DNA from: Myxococcales bacterium
GTDB taxonomy: Bacteria > Myxococcota_A > Polyangia > Polyangiales > Polyangiaceae
DNA length: 63,333 nt
Reading direction: 5' to 3'
Assembly: GCA_021847645.1 (NCBI GenBank)
Contig: JAJZQG010000011.1
Coordinates: 1 to 63,333, forward strand
Positions 29,409 to 37,933 of this stretch are shown here, piece by piece. Every line of letters starts with the position of its first letter. The stretch's first letter is position 1. The position numbers were made by a program, and so were the translations under genes. Under the pieces are notes generated by a model. That model did no database searches and had not been told where the DNA came from. It worked only from the letters and a program-made list of their open reading frames with translations.

Positions 29409-30964
29409 GCACCGACCCCTTCGGCATTCTCGGCTCGCTCCTGGAAGGACGCTATCGCGTCGAGCGCGTCGCGGGCGAAGGCGGATTCGGCGTGGTCTAC
29501 AAGGCATTCCACGTGCGCTTCGAGGCGCCCGTGGCCATCAAGGTGCTCAAGCTGCCCGGCGGCGCCTCGGCCGAGCAGCGGGCGGCGTTCCTGGAGGCAT
29601 TCCGCGCGGAGGGCAAGCTGCTCTTCGAGTTGTCCTCGCTCCACGAGTCGATCGTGCAGGCCACCGAGACCGGTGCGGTCGTGGCGCCCGACGGGGCGGT
29701 CGCTCCTTTCCTCGTTCTTGAGTGGCTCGAAGGCGTGTCTCTCGAGCGCGAGTTGCGGTATCGGAAGGAGCACGCTGCCAGACCGTTCACGCTTCCCGAG
29801 GTGATCGCGCTGCTGGCGCCGGCGGTCGAGGCCCTGGCGATGGCACATGCCAAGGGGATCGCTCACCGCGATATCAAGCCCGGGAATATCTTCCTTGCGC
29901 GCAAGGGTGATCGCGTGGTCGCGAAGATCCTGGACTTCGGGCTCGCGAAGGTCGCCATCGACAGCGGGAGCACGACTGCCATGTTCGCGCAGACCTCGGA
30001 CTTCCGGCTGCCGTTCACGCCGGCCTACGGCACACCCGAGCAATTCATCCGCAGGCTGGGCGCAACCGGGCCGTGGACCGACACGTTCGCGCTGGCGCTC
30101 GTGCTGGTGGAGATGCTGACCGGCGAGCATGCCCTTGGGGGCTCTGATCCAGCACAATACATGGGGTCGACGGCGGACGAAGCGGTCCGTCCGACCCCGC
30201 GGGCCCGGGGGCTGGATTTGGGTGATGAGATCGAAGATGTCTTCCTTCGCGCGTTGCAGGTCGATCCGCGCGAGCGATTCCGCGAGGCGCGCAGCTTCTG
30301 GGATGCCTTGTGCACGGCGGCCGGGTGGACCGCGTCGCCGGAGCAGCTACCGCCCGAATTGCAGTCCGCGCCGACCGCACCGCCGCCGGCCGGGCAGACC
30401 TCTCGCCCTCGCGTCTCCGAGCGTCATGGCCCCACCGGAAGCACCTTGCCGGAAACCGGCTCTCTCGGGCTGACGTCCTTCGGTACGCTTCCGGAGGATT
30501 CCCTGCCCGGCTACGTGGGAGCGCGGCGGACGCATTCGGCGGGCCTGTCGTCGCGTGCCCCGCGCCGTGCGATCGCGCTGGTCGTGGCTGCGTTGATGGC
30601 TGCCTTGGCCGCTGCCCTGATCGTGATGAGCAGTCGGCGGTTGCCCGAACAGCCGCGAGGCACTTCCACGTCCGCTTCATCGCCCTTGGAAAATGAAGAG
30701 GTGTCGTCCGTGGGCGCGCCGCCGACGGTCGTGGCGTCATCATCTGCACCGATCGCGTCCGCCGATCCTCAGCCGCCGACATTGGCCGCTGTAACGGTTA
30801 CGCGGCCAAGCGTGCCGCCGCGCCGCACGGGTCCGCCCAAGCGGACGGAGGAGACGGCGTCGGTCGAGCCTCCTCAGCCCACGGCGTCCGCGATGCCATC
30901 GTCGCTGCCTTCGCCTTCGAGCACGGAAATCCCACCGGATGAGGTGCTCGAACAACGTCGGTGA
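29405..30964 (+). CDS. Transmembrane Ser/Thr protein kinase
   Basis: The gene has 519 codons, starting at the ATG (29405) that overlaps the upstream stop (ATGA). Residues 18-300 are an intact Hanks-type kinase: glycine loop GEGGFGVVYKA, VAIK (K46), HRDIKPGN (154-161), DFG (177-179), a GTPEQF activation-loop end, and the late helix with RERFREA. A Pro/Ser-rich juxtamembrane stretch (about 310-380) leads to one transmembrane helix (IALVVAALMAALAAALIVM). About 115 residues rich in Ser, Pro and Thr lie outside, with no recognised sensor fold. It probably phosphorylates proteins in the cytoplasm, among them candidates for the FHA domain of the operon's first gene. Its stop abuts the stop of the opposite-strand gene. 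Confidence 0.93.
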   Translation: MSTDPFGILGSLLEGRYRVERVAGEGGFGVVYKAFHVRFEAPVAIKVLKLPGGASAEQRAAFLEAFRAEGKLLFELSSLHESIVQATETGAVVAPDGAVAPFLVLEWLEGVSLERELRYRKEHAARPFTLPEVIALLAPAVEALAMAHAKGIAHRDIKPGNIFLARKGDRVVAKILDFGLAKVAIDSGSTTAMFAQTSDFRLPFTPAYGTPEQFIRRLGATGPWTDTFALALVLVEMLTGEHALGGSDPAQYMGSTADEAVRPTPRARGLDLGDEIEDVFLRALQVDPRERFREARSFWDALCTAAGWTASPEQLPPELQSAPTAPPPAGQTSRPRVSERHGPTGSTLPETGSLGLTSFGTLPEDSLPGYVGARRTHSAGLSSRAPRRAIALVVAALMAALAAALIVMSSRRLPEQPRGTSTSASSPLENEEVSSVGAPPTVVASSSAPIASADPQPPTLAAVTVTRPSVPPRRTGPPKRTEETASVEPPQPTASAMPSSLPSPSSTEIPPDEVLEQRR

Positions 30965-31915
30965 TCACCACGCGCCGGTGAGCTGGATGCCCGTCTGGTC
31001 GCGCGAGATGCGGGCCCATACCGCCGTAGACTGGCCGTGAGCAGCCGAGGCCGTCGGTTCGCTTTGTTGATCGAAGAGCAGAAGCCATGCCGACGCCGCG
31101 ATCGCGGCAGCCCCGGCGCCGATGGTTACGGTGGATATCGTGGCGAAGCGGCGCGCGTCCGCGTACAGCTCCAGCCCGCGGTCGTTGCACGCGTTGCCCA
31201 CGCAGTCCGCGTCGGCAGCTTCCTTGGTGCTGAGTGTGCGCACGCCGAAGTAGGTGCCCGTGGCCACGCTCGCGAGCCCTACCGCTCCCACCAGGTAGCC
31301 CCACGTGCGACGAGCGCTCGCTTGCCGGGGCGCCGTCGTGCGCGGGGCGACCGCGGTGTCGGGCTGCAACGGCGGGACGACGATTCGAAGGGTTGCCGCG
31401 CTGGCGCCGAGCCCGAAGGTCTGAAACCAGGGGCGACATCCCGGGGCGCGAACCTCGACTCTGCGATCGCCGGGCAGCACGGGAAGCCGGACGCCGGCTC
31501 GGGCGCGATCCGCAGGGACGCCGTCGATCAGCACGGTGGCGTGCGGTCCGACCGCGTCGAGGTCGAGCGACAGGAAGGCCAATCTCTTCTCGAGGGAAGC
31601 CAAGCGCTGTTCGGAGAACCGCGCGCGCTTGTCCTGGTGCTCGGCCGCCGCGCGGGTTCGTGCGGATTCGTACTCCTGCCAGGCTTGCGGCAGCTTTGCC
31701 TGCTGCTCGTGGCAATAGGCCAGGTTGAGCAGGGTCCCGAGCGCGTCGTCGAGCCGAAGGCTGGCGGAGAAGGCCTGACAAGCCGCGGGCAGGTTGCCCT
31801 GGGACATCAGGGCACGGCCTTGTTGGAACAAGGCGTCAGCCTCCGAGGACTGGGCGAACGCCGCTCCGGAGCCCAGCGCCCAGATGCCCACCACGGCGCA
31901 GCAATGCATCCGCAT
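30965..31915 (-). CDS. Exported TPR/PEGA-domain membrane protein
   Basis: The gene has 316 codons. The signal peptide ends in AAFAQS (about residue 22). Residues 24-115 form TPR-like helices (ALFQQGRALMSQGNLPAACQAF, LLNLAYCHEQQAKLPQAWQEY). A PEGA-type beta domain follows (residues 120-180; ATVLIDGVPADRARAGVRLPVLPG). Two hydrophobic segments near 205-225 and 260-285 flank a short loop with a Cys pair (CVGNACND). This architecture is common in Myxococcota and seems to sit in the periplasm or inner membrane, often near kinase genes. Its exact role is unknown. Its stop is directly adjacent to the kinase stop within the palindrome GTGATCAC. Confidence 0.85.
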   Translation of the reverse strand: MRMHCCAVVGIWALGSGAAFAQSSEADALFQQGRALMSQGNLPAACQAFSASLRLDDALGTLLNLAYCHEQQAKLPQAWQEYESARTRAAAEHQDKRARFSEQRLASLEKRLAFLSLDLDAVGPHATVLIDGVPADRARAGVRLPVLPGDRRVEVRAPGCRPWFQTFGLGASAATLRIVVPPLQPDTAVAPRTTAPRQASARRTWGYLVGAVGLASVATGTYFGVRTLSTKEAADADCVGNACNDRGLELYADARRFATISTVTIGAGAAAIAASAWLLLFDQQSEPTASAAHGQSTAVWARISRDQTGIQLTGAW

Positions 31916-31962
31916 GTTCGGCCGTTAGCTCGTCGCGGCGCACGGGTCAATTCCCGCGTGAT

Positions 31963-32705
31963 TCACCGGCGCAACGACGCAAGGATGGCGAGGAGCGCGG
32001 CGGCCATCAAGGCGCCGCCAATGGCCAGCAGGGCATAGCGAGCCCAGGGCAATCCCGAGCCGAGCGGGGCCGCACGCTCGTCAGGGCGCGGTGCAGGCAC
32101 ATGCTCAGCGTGGATGTCGGTGCGCGTTGTGGCGATCCGCTCACTTGACCCACCCTTTCGTGCAGGCACATGCTCAGCGTGGATGTCGGTGCGCGGGTCG
32201 ATGCAGGGCGGCTCCGCGAGCTGCTCGGGCGCGACGTAGACCAGCGCCGCCGCGCCGCTGGCGGAGTCGGTGTTGGCGAGCGTGGCATCCGGTGTGCGCA
32301 ACGGAGGAATCGCCGCTCCGCCGAAGAAGTCGGTGAGCCTGGCGCGCAGGGTGCCGCCGCCCCGCTCCGTGGCTTTCGAGCTCGGCAACCGACGGTGCGC
32401 CGACGTTGCAGGCAGCTCAGGCAGCGGTGCTCGGCCGATCCCCCCGACAGCAGCGGATCGATGAGCGCGTCCTTGTCCTGGTCCCGGAATGGCTCGAGCA
32501 GGCACAGAACGTCGGTGTCCTGCGCGCGCTGAAGATCGGAGAAAGCGGCGCGACGCTCGTTTTCGTAAGGCAACACCGGACCCGGGAGGCCCAGCGAATA
32601 GACATCTATCGAACCCTCCGGTCGTGCCCCAGGCGCGGTTTCTCTGCAGCCCGCCATCGCCCACGCCACCATCGCCAACCCAGCTACACCCCGGCAGAGA
32701 TGCAT
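31963..32705 (-). pseudogene. Lipoprotein gene with a frame change at a poly-G tract
   Basis: From the ATG at 32705 a lipoprotein signal (VAWAMAGC) and a coding stretch with VYSLGLPGPVLPYENERRAAF and LLEPFRDQDKDALIDPLL are clear. At the run of six G (minus strand; 32440-32445) the reading shifts. A seventh G would fuse it to a second good frame that contains LTDFFGGAAIPPLR and VYVAPEQLAEPP and ends in a C-terminal transmembrane helix (YALLAIGGALMAAALLAIL) with terminal SLRR at 31963. The combined protein is about 248 residues, lipid-anchored at one end and membrane-spanning at the other. Homopolymer tracts of this length are prone to sequencing error and to slippage in cells, so whether the gene is truly broken is open. 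Confidence 0.65.
32091..32195. repeat. 36-bp direct repeat in coding sequence
   Basis: The same 36 bp, starting GTGCAGGCACATGCTCAGCG, occur at 32091-32126 and 32160-32195, 69 bp (23 codons) apart. On the minus strand both encode TDIHAEHVPA in the tail of the frameshifted lipoprotein. The identity is exact over the repeat, pointing to a recent duplication. Confidence 0.9.
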
Positions 32706-32970
32706 CTTTCGCCCGTCATCCCGTCTTCCGCGCCGCAGGGCGCTGCCGATTCGATTCAAGAGCCCCCAGCGTGCGGGCGTGGAACGCTCCGATGCCCTCA
32801 TTGCGACGACCCGGCTACCGCGGCCTGGAGGTGGCAGGCGGCCTACGCCCCGGAGCCTGGAACCATCTCATGCACCCCGGAGTCCGAGGATATCAGCGAC
32901 CAGCCGAGTCCCTCAACGGCCGATGGAGCTGCGAGTTCGCCGATGCGCGCCTTGGCCTGGGTCAAGCGGC

Positions 32971-33555
32971 CTACTGCCACTGGCATCCTACCTTGGTGCA
33001 CGACTCCTGCGTGACCTGGTAAGCGCACGCGTCCGGCGTCCCTTCGCATTCGTTGTCCCAGTCGACTCCGTTCCAGCTCGAGTCCATATCGCAGCCATCG
33101 TCGCAGTTGTAGCCCAGCGTTCGCCAGGAGCAGGGATCGGGCGTGCCCGTGCACCGCGCGCTGCCCGCCGGACTGGCCGAAGACTCGTCAGCTTCCGGTG
33201 TGCAATGGCGGCCCCACGAGCCGCCGTCGTACGACTCGGTCACGTCCCAGCCGCTCGCATCGCCCGACCAGGTGACCATGACTCCGTCGCTGATGCCGCT
33301 GCCTTCCGGTGGAAGGCGCACGTCATCCGCGTAGCATCCGTCCTCGCGCTTCGACAGAACGATTACGTAAGGCACGCCTGGTCCCACGCAATCGTACTTG
33401 CCCGAGCAGGAGTCGAGCAGCGACGGGGCGCCAGCCTCTACGAGAGCATCTGTGGTGCTGCCCGGCGCGGCGCCGCAGCCCCAGCCAAGAGTGCCGGCGA
33501 GCCCGCCAGCCAGGAAAAGAGCCAAGGACCGCAGCCTGGTTGCCAACCTATTCAT
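32971..33555 (-). CDS. Cys-rich exported protein
   Basis: The gene has 194 codons. The start at 33555 has a GGAGGT ribosome binding site. The signal peptide runs to about residue 30 (LAGGLAGTLGWGCGAAPG). A lipid attachment at the Cys of GWGC is possible but the lipobox is poor. The mature part has 14 Cys in tight patterns (NCDDGCDMDSSWNGVDWDNEC, ESCTKVGCQW) that imply several disulfides. The SCTKVGC-type end and Asp-rich Cys motifs resemble small secreted Cys-rich domains of myxobacteria; no enzyme motif is seen. The 265 bp to the next gene on this strand show nothing. Confidence 0.65.
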   Translation of the reverse strand: MNRLATRLRSLALFLAGGLAGTLGWGCGAAPGSTTDALVEAGAPSLLDSCSGKYDCVGPGVPYVIVLSKREDGCYADDVRLPPEGSGISDGVMVTWSGDASGWDVTESYDGGSWGRHCTPEADESSASPAGSARCTGTPDPCSWRTLGYNCDDGCDMDSSWNGVDWDNECEGTPDACAYQVTQESCTKVGCQWQ

Positions 33556-33763
33556 AGCGACCTCCATGTGTCGCAGCCCTGCCGGCCACGACTGTCTGTG
33601 CGCTCCCTCGTCGGCCGGGCAGCGCTGGAGGTTGCGAACTTTCGTCGCGCCGATCGACTTTGTGTTCTCTCTCGGCGGCAAGAAGCGATGTTGCTGCGGG
33701 GGTGGGGCACGGGCGCTGGCCGATACCGACCCGTTAGCGGTGCAACGTGGCTGGGAACGAGCG

Positions 33764-34669
33764 TCAGCGGGCTTCGAACGAGCCCACGAGCACCGCCGGC
33801 TCGCCGTGCCCCTTGCCCACGAACAGCAGGTTGTCCTTCACGAACACGCTCGTTTCGGCGGGCAGTACGAGGGGCTTGGTGAACTTCACGTCGGCCAGCT
33901 TGAGGCGCGTGACATCGCCGCCGAGCACGCGGCGGTTGAGGGACTCGATCGCCCTGGCCATGGTCGAGAAGCCGTGCAGGATGGTGCTCTTGAAGCCGAA
34001 CATGCGCGCGTAGGGACGGACCCAGTGCACCGGGTTGAAGTCGCCGGTGAGCATGGCGAACTCGAGCCCGGCGTCGTGGCCCAGACGCCATCGGTCGATC
34101 TCTTGGGCACCGTCGGGCACCAGGTTCTCGTCCTTCACTTTGCGCGATGCGCCATCCTCGCGGGATGCGCGCGTGCGCAGCGGGACGATCGCGTACAAGT
34201 GCGCCACGAGCGCGTCGGGCGCCGAGTCGGTGCCGGTGACGATGCTTTGGTGCAGCACCGCGCGGCGTCCGTCATCGTCGATGGACTCGAGCCGGGCGCG
34301 GACCGCGAGAGGCTCGCGCTGGGGCAGGGGACGGCGCACCTCGAGACGGCAGCCGCCGTTGAGCACGCGCATCAACGGATACTCGATGCCGTCGAGGGTC
34401 TTGGCGGCAAGGGGAAATCCCCATTGGGGCCACAGGTGCGCGGGCAACACGTCGAGATAGGCGTAGGGGTTGCCGCCGACATGGCGCGTGTAGTCGCGAA
34501 CGAGGGCGGAAGGCCGGGGCGGCAGCACGGCGTGGAAAGTGGGACCGGGCACGGGCGGCTGGGCGTGGTCGCCGTGTTCGAAGCGCTGCCGCAAGGCCAT
34601 GACCGCGGTGCGCCCCAAGGTGGCGATGACGGGTCCCTGGCTGACGATGTGCGCGTAGGGTCGTGCCAT
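33764..34669 (-). CDS. MaoC-like hot-dog dehydratase/hydratase
   Basis: The gene has 301 codons; the ATG at 34669 is preceded by GAGGA. The C-terminal half has the MaoC hydratase signature: a short stretch with LTGDFNPVHW (catalytic Asp/His), then GFKSTILHGFSTMARAIESL, then LADVKFTKPLVLPAETSVFV. The N-terminal half of about 150 residues is a second hot-dog domain without that motif, as in two-domain enoyl-CoA hydratases and the hydratase part of HTD2-like enzymes. It probably hydrates or dehydrates an enoyl/acyl thioester in fatty-acid or polyhydroxyalkanoate metabolism. No related lipid genes are adjacent. It is divergent from the receiver-permease gene. Confidence 0.85.
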   Translation of the reverse strand: MARPYAHIVSQGPVIATLGRTAVMALRQRFEHGDHAQPPVPGPTFHAVLPPRPSALVRDYTRHVGGNPYAYLDVLPAHLWPQWGFPLAAKTLDGIEYPLMRVLNGGCRLEVRRPLPQREPLAVRARLESIDDDGRRAVLHQSIVTGTDSAPDALVAHLYAIVPLRTRASREDGASRKVKDENLVPDGAQEIDRWRLGHDAGLEFAMLTGDFNPVHWVRPYARMFGFKSTILHGFSTMARAIESLNRRVLGGDVTRLKLADVKFTKPLVLPAETSVFVKDNLLFVGKGHGEPAVLVGSFEAR

Positions 34670-35041
34670 GACGCTGATCCTCGGGCGGGATCCGGCTGGT
34701 TGGATCCACGGGTGCCCTGAATGCACCAGATGCGGCGCGATGTCGAGGGACGCGGGGCCTGCGGCCCGGTGCGGTCGCGTTCTCGGCGAGGGAGCCGCCG
34801 GTCGGGCTGTGGCAAATGCCGTGACCTCCAAAGGGGCGAGTTTGCCATTTGGCTTTCCGCAGGGAGACGACACCACCGCGACAAGGATTCTGTTGTCGTG
34901 ACATCGAGCGAGACACCGGGCACGGTTTGATTCCCTCGTGGCCGGGTCATCAATCGGACAAGTGCGTTCGTAGTACGATGGCGGTTTCGAGGTCCATGGC
35001 TCCCCTGATGGCGACGCGCCTGTCGCACCGGAGGCGCACTC
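34670..35041. promoter_or_regulatory. Divergent control region with candidate -10 box
   Basis: This 372-bp region serves the MaoC-type gene (minus) and the receiver-permease gene (plus). TACGAT at 34974-34979 fits a myxobacterial -10 box, 63 bp before the ATG at 35042. Similar TACGAT boxes precede the genes at 37934 (37871-37876) and 56945. No clear -35 partner is seen here. A short, Cys-containing open stretch on the plus strand (about 34668-34901) is not supported as a gene. Confidence 0.35.
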
Positions 35042-37108
35042 ATGGCTAGCCCGGGCTGCCCGACGCGCGTCGCGACTCCCTCACCGGCCCGCCCAGCCAC
35101 CAAGGTGCTGTTGGTCGACGACGAGGCTGAAGGACGGCGGATTCTGTCTTCTCAGCTCGAAGAGCAGGGCCTGGTGGTGCACGAAGCGGGTGACGCGGCC
35201 TCGGGGATTGCCGCGTTGCGAGAGGTGCGGCCCGACGTGGTCCTGCTCGACCGGAGGCTGCGTCAGACCCAGGGGGAGCCCGCGTTGCAGGCGTTCCGCA
35301 AGGCCGCGCCCCGGATCCCGCTCATCGTCCTGACCGGGCACGCGGGAATCGACAGCCTGGCGCCGAACGGACGCGGCGAGGTGTTCGCCTACGTGGAGAA
35401 GCCGTGCGATCCGAAGGCGCTGGGCGAAGCGATCGCGCGCGCGGTGCACGAGAGGCAGCAGCGCATTTCGCCGACGGCAATGGGCCAGCGGACGACGCCG
35501 CTGCGGTGGCTCTGGGGGCGCGTGGGCTTTCGGCCGGGCGTGCTGATGCTTGGCGTCCTGTGTGTGGTGTTGGCGGCAGTGGCTCCGGCCCCTTCGGGGC
35601 TCTTGCTCTCCCTCTCGTCGTCGAGGCAGGCCGCTGCGATGGTCGACCGGTCCGTGCCCACTGTGCCGCAGGCGCAGCCCCGCGCCCGCGATCTCATCGC
35701 CCCAGCGGCCGTCGCCTCCGCCGAGTCGCAGCCCGGCAGCGCGACGGATCTGTCGGCCGCGGCCAGGTCGGCCATGGCTATGCTGGGCATTCTGGGCATG
35801 GCCGTCCTGTTCTGGGCGACCCGGGCGTTGCCCACGTCCGTCACCGGCATGGCCGTCGCCTTTCTGTTGTATGCGTTTGGCATCTTCCCATCCGCGCGTG
35901 TCGCGCAGGCGTTCGTCTCCGATCCGGTGCTGCTCCTAGCGGCCGTGTCGGTCATCGCTGCCGCCGCAGCAGGCACGGGGCTATACCGACGACTCGCCCT
36001 GGCGATATTCGCTACGACCAAGTCACCCTTGGGCTTTGCGCTCGTGGGCCTGCCGGTGTTGGCTCTCGTCTCGTCGGTCCTGCCCGGATGGGCGGTCGTG
36101 GCTTTCGCGATTCCGGTGTTGGCCGCGGTGCATCGGGAGAGCGCCGCGGTGCGCGCAGGCGCGGGCCGCCGTCCCGTGGTGCTGGGCTGCATGCTGGCGC
36201 TGACGTTTGCGGCCAATGCGGGCGCCTTCGGATCGCCGGCGGGAAGCGGACGCAATGCCGCGTTGCTGGCGATGCTCGGCGACGTGCAGCGCTCGATCGG
36301 ATTCGCCGACTGGCTCGCCAGCGCCGTGCCGGTCGTGTTGATCTCCGCGTGGCTCGTGGGGGGCTATTGGCTGGTGGTGCTTCGCAACCCGGCGAGAGAC
36401 TGGAACGCAGCGGCGCCGGTCATCGCGCGGACGGCGCGCACGAGGACGAGTCCGTGGTCCGCCGGCGAGTCCTCCACCGTCATCGTGCTTGCAGCCATGG
36501 TCGCGCTGTGGATGGCACAAGCGCGCTGGGCTCCGCTCCGGGGTTGGGGGCTCGCGGGCCCAGCGTTGCTGGGTGTCGTCGCGCTCGTGGTGCTGCGCGT
36601 CCTCGACGCCAAGACGTTGTCGAGCGTTCCCTGGGCGACGGTCGTGTCCTTTGCGTCGGCATGCGCCGTGGCGAAGGGGCTGTTTGCCACCGGCGTGGCG
36701 ACCTGGCTCGGAAGCGACCTCGCGCGCGGGATTGCGCGCGCCGCGCCGCCCGGTCTCGGGTTGCTCGTGGCGGTTCTGGTCGCTGGGTCGGTGGCGGGCA
36801 GCGCGCTTGGCGAGGTGGCCGCCGTCGTGCTCGTCGGCCCCTTGGCGCTGGCGGCGTCCACTGCGCTCGGCATGGATCCGGCGCGGCCGGTTCTTGCGGT
36901 CGCGCTCGCGCTGTCCACCGCGAATTCGGTCACCATCGCCACGCCCTCGAACGCGGTAGCTTCGGCGCTCGCCAAGGACGTCGAGACGGGTGAGCCGATG
37001 ATACGTCCGCGAGACATGCTGGTACACGGGACGGCGGTGACGGTGTTGACGATAGGGGTTCTGTCGGCCTGGGCGTGGATGCGAGGCGGAGGTTGGATGC
37101 TGTGGTGA
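35042..37108 (+). CDS. Receiver domain fused to an SLC13/DASS-like anion permease
   Basis: The gene has 688 codons with a GGAGG ribosome binding site. Residues 20-140 are a complete response-regulator receiver: DD26-27, phospho-acceptor D70 (VVLLD), T98 and K120. A linker leads to a first hydrophobic helix (about 166-195). After about 50 polar residues a permease domain with roughly ten further helices follows (245-685). Two sites fit the DASS/SLC13 anion symporter pattern: AFGSPAGSGRNAALL (about 395-409) and SVTIATPSNAVASALA (about 635-650), the two hairpin Asn motifs that hold substrate and Na+. The receiver should sit in the cytoplasm. A phosphorylatable transporter is suggested. A histidine kinase and a NarL-type regulator lie downstream on the same strand. 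Substrate (carboxylate, sulfate or other anion) cannot be told. Confidence 0.88.
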   Translation: MASPGCPTRVATPSPARPATKVLLVDDEAEGRRILSSQLEEQGLVVHEAGDAASGIAALREVRPDVVLLDRRLRQTQGEPALQAFRKAAPRIPLIVLTGHAGIDSLAPNGRGEVFAYVEKPCDPKALGEAIARAVHERQQRISPTAMGQRTTPLRWLWGRVGFRPGVLMLGVLCVVLAAVAPAPSGLLLSLSSSRQAAAMVDRSVPTVPQAQPRARDLIAPAAVASAESQPGSATDLSAAARSAMAMLGILGMAVLFWATRALPTSVTGMAVAFLLYAFGIFPSARVAQAFVSDPVLLLAAVSVIAAAAAGTGLYRRLALAIFATTKSPLGFALVGLPVLALVSSVLPGWAVVAFAIPVLAAVHRESAAVRAGAGRRPVVLGCMLALTFAANAGAFGSPAGSGRNAALLAMLGDVQRSIGFADWLASAVPVVLISAWLVGGYWLVVLRNPARDWNAAAPVIARTARTRTSPWSAGESSTVIVLAAMVALWMAQARWAPLRGWGLAGPALLGVVALVVLRVLDAKTLSSVPWATVVSFASACAVAKGLFATGVATWLGSDLARGIARAAPPGLGLLVAVLVAGSVAGSALGEVAAVVLVGPLALAASTALGMDPARPVLAVALALSTANSVTIATPSNAVASALAKDVETGEPMIRPRDMLVHGTAVTVLTIGVLSAWAWMRGGGWMLW

Positions 37109-37195
37109 GCCGAGCCAAGGCCGCAGACCGCACGGGTTGTTGCGCCGGGCACGGGCGTCGAACTGCCGTGGCTGGCCGGCAGGGGAGCCGCTGAG

Positions 37196-37765
37196 ATGCT
37201 CGAAGCGCTGCGCGTGAAAGACATGATGCTGCCGCTCGCGTCCTATGCCACGGTCTCGTGCGAGGCCACGCTCAGGGAGGCGTTGGCCGCGCTGAGCAAG
37301 GCGCAGCTGGGCCTGACCTACGATCGGCACCATCACCGCGCGGTGCTGGCGATGGATGAGCAAGGCAACGTGGTGGGCAAGCTCACGCACCAGGCGATCC
37401 TGCGTGCGCTGCTGCCATCGGCGCTTGGCGCGACGGACGTGGAGCGCCTGGCAGGTGCGGGGCTCAATGCCGAGTGGATCGAGTCGGTCGCGCGCCTGTC
37501 TCCGATTCGCGCGAACCTGGCGAGCATGTGCGCGGCCTCGGACCGGGTGACCGTGCGCGAGGCGATGGTCGCGGCCACCGACAGCATCGAGGAAGGGGCC
37601 TCGCTGGGCGAGGCGATCGAGGCGTTGGTCGTGTCGCGCGCCGAGTCGCTGCTGGTGACGCGTGATCGCAGGGTCGTAGGCATCTTGCGGCTCTCGGACG
37701 TGTTCGAGGAGGTAGCGGACCGGATCCGGCGCGGCGATCAGGTTGCCGGGGAGACGTTGGGATGA
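37196..37765 (+). CDS. CBS-domain pair protein
   Basis: The gene has 189 codons from the ATG at 37196. It carries two CBS motifs: the first in residues 5-75 (VKDMMLPLASYATV, AVLAMDEQGNVVGKLTHQAIL), the second in residues 115-180 (DRVTVREAMVAATDSIEEGASLGEA, SLLVTRDRRVVGILRLSDVFEEVAD). CBS pairs bind adenosine nucleotides or related ligands and act as energy or ligand sensors, often regulating transporters. It follows the receiver-permease gene by 87 bp and precedes a histidine kinase gene on the same strand, so nucleotide sensing may feed into that system. Cytoplasmic, with no membrane segment. Confidence 0.85.
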   Translation: MLEALRVKDMMLPLASYATVSCEATLREALAALSKAQLGLTYDRHHHRAVLAMDEQGNVVGKLTHQAILRALLPSALGATDVERLAGAGLNAEWIESVARLSPIRANLASMCAASDRVTVREAMVAATDSIEEGASLGEAIEALVVSRAESLLVTRDRRVVGILRLSDVFEEVADRIRRGDQVAGETLG

Positions 37766-37933
37766 CGGGCGGCGAGCGACGGTGCGAGCGCGGGGAGGCA
37801 AGCGTCCGCCGAAGCGCTTCGATGCCGCGCGTGGGGCGTCGACCGATCTGGGCTTTTGCCGGCGCGTTGCTACGATGGCAGAAGCATCCCTGCCCCGGGC
37901 GGTGCGTGGTTCGGGGGTGGAGTCCCAGCGGCC

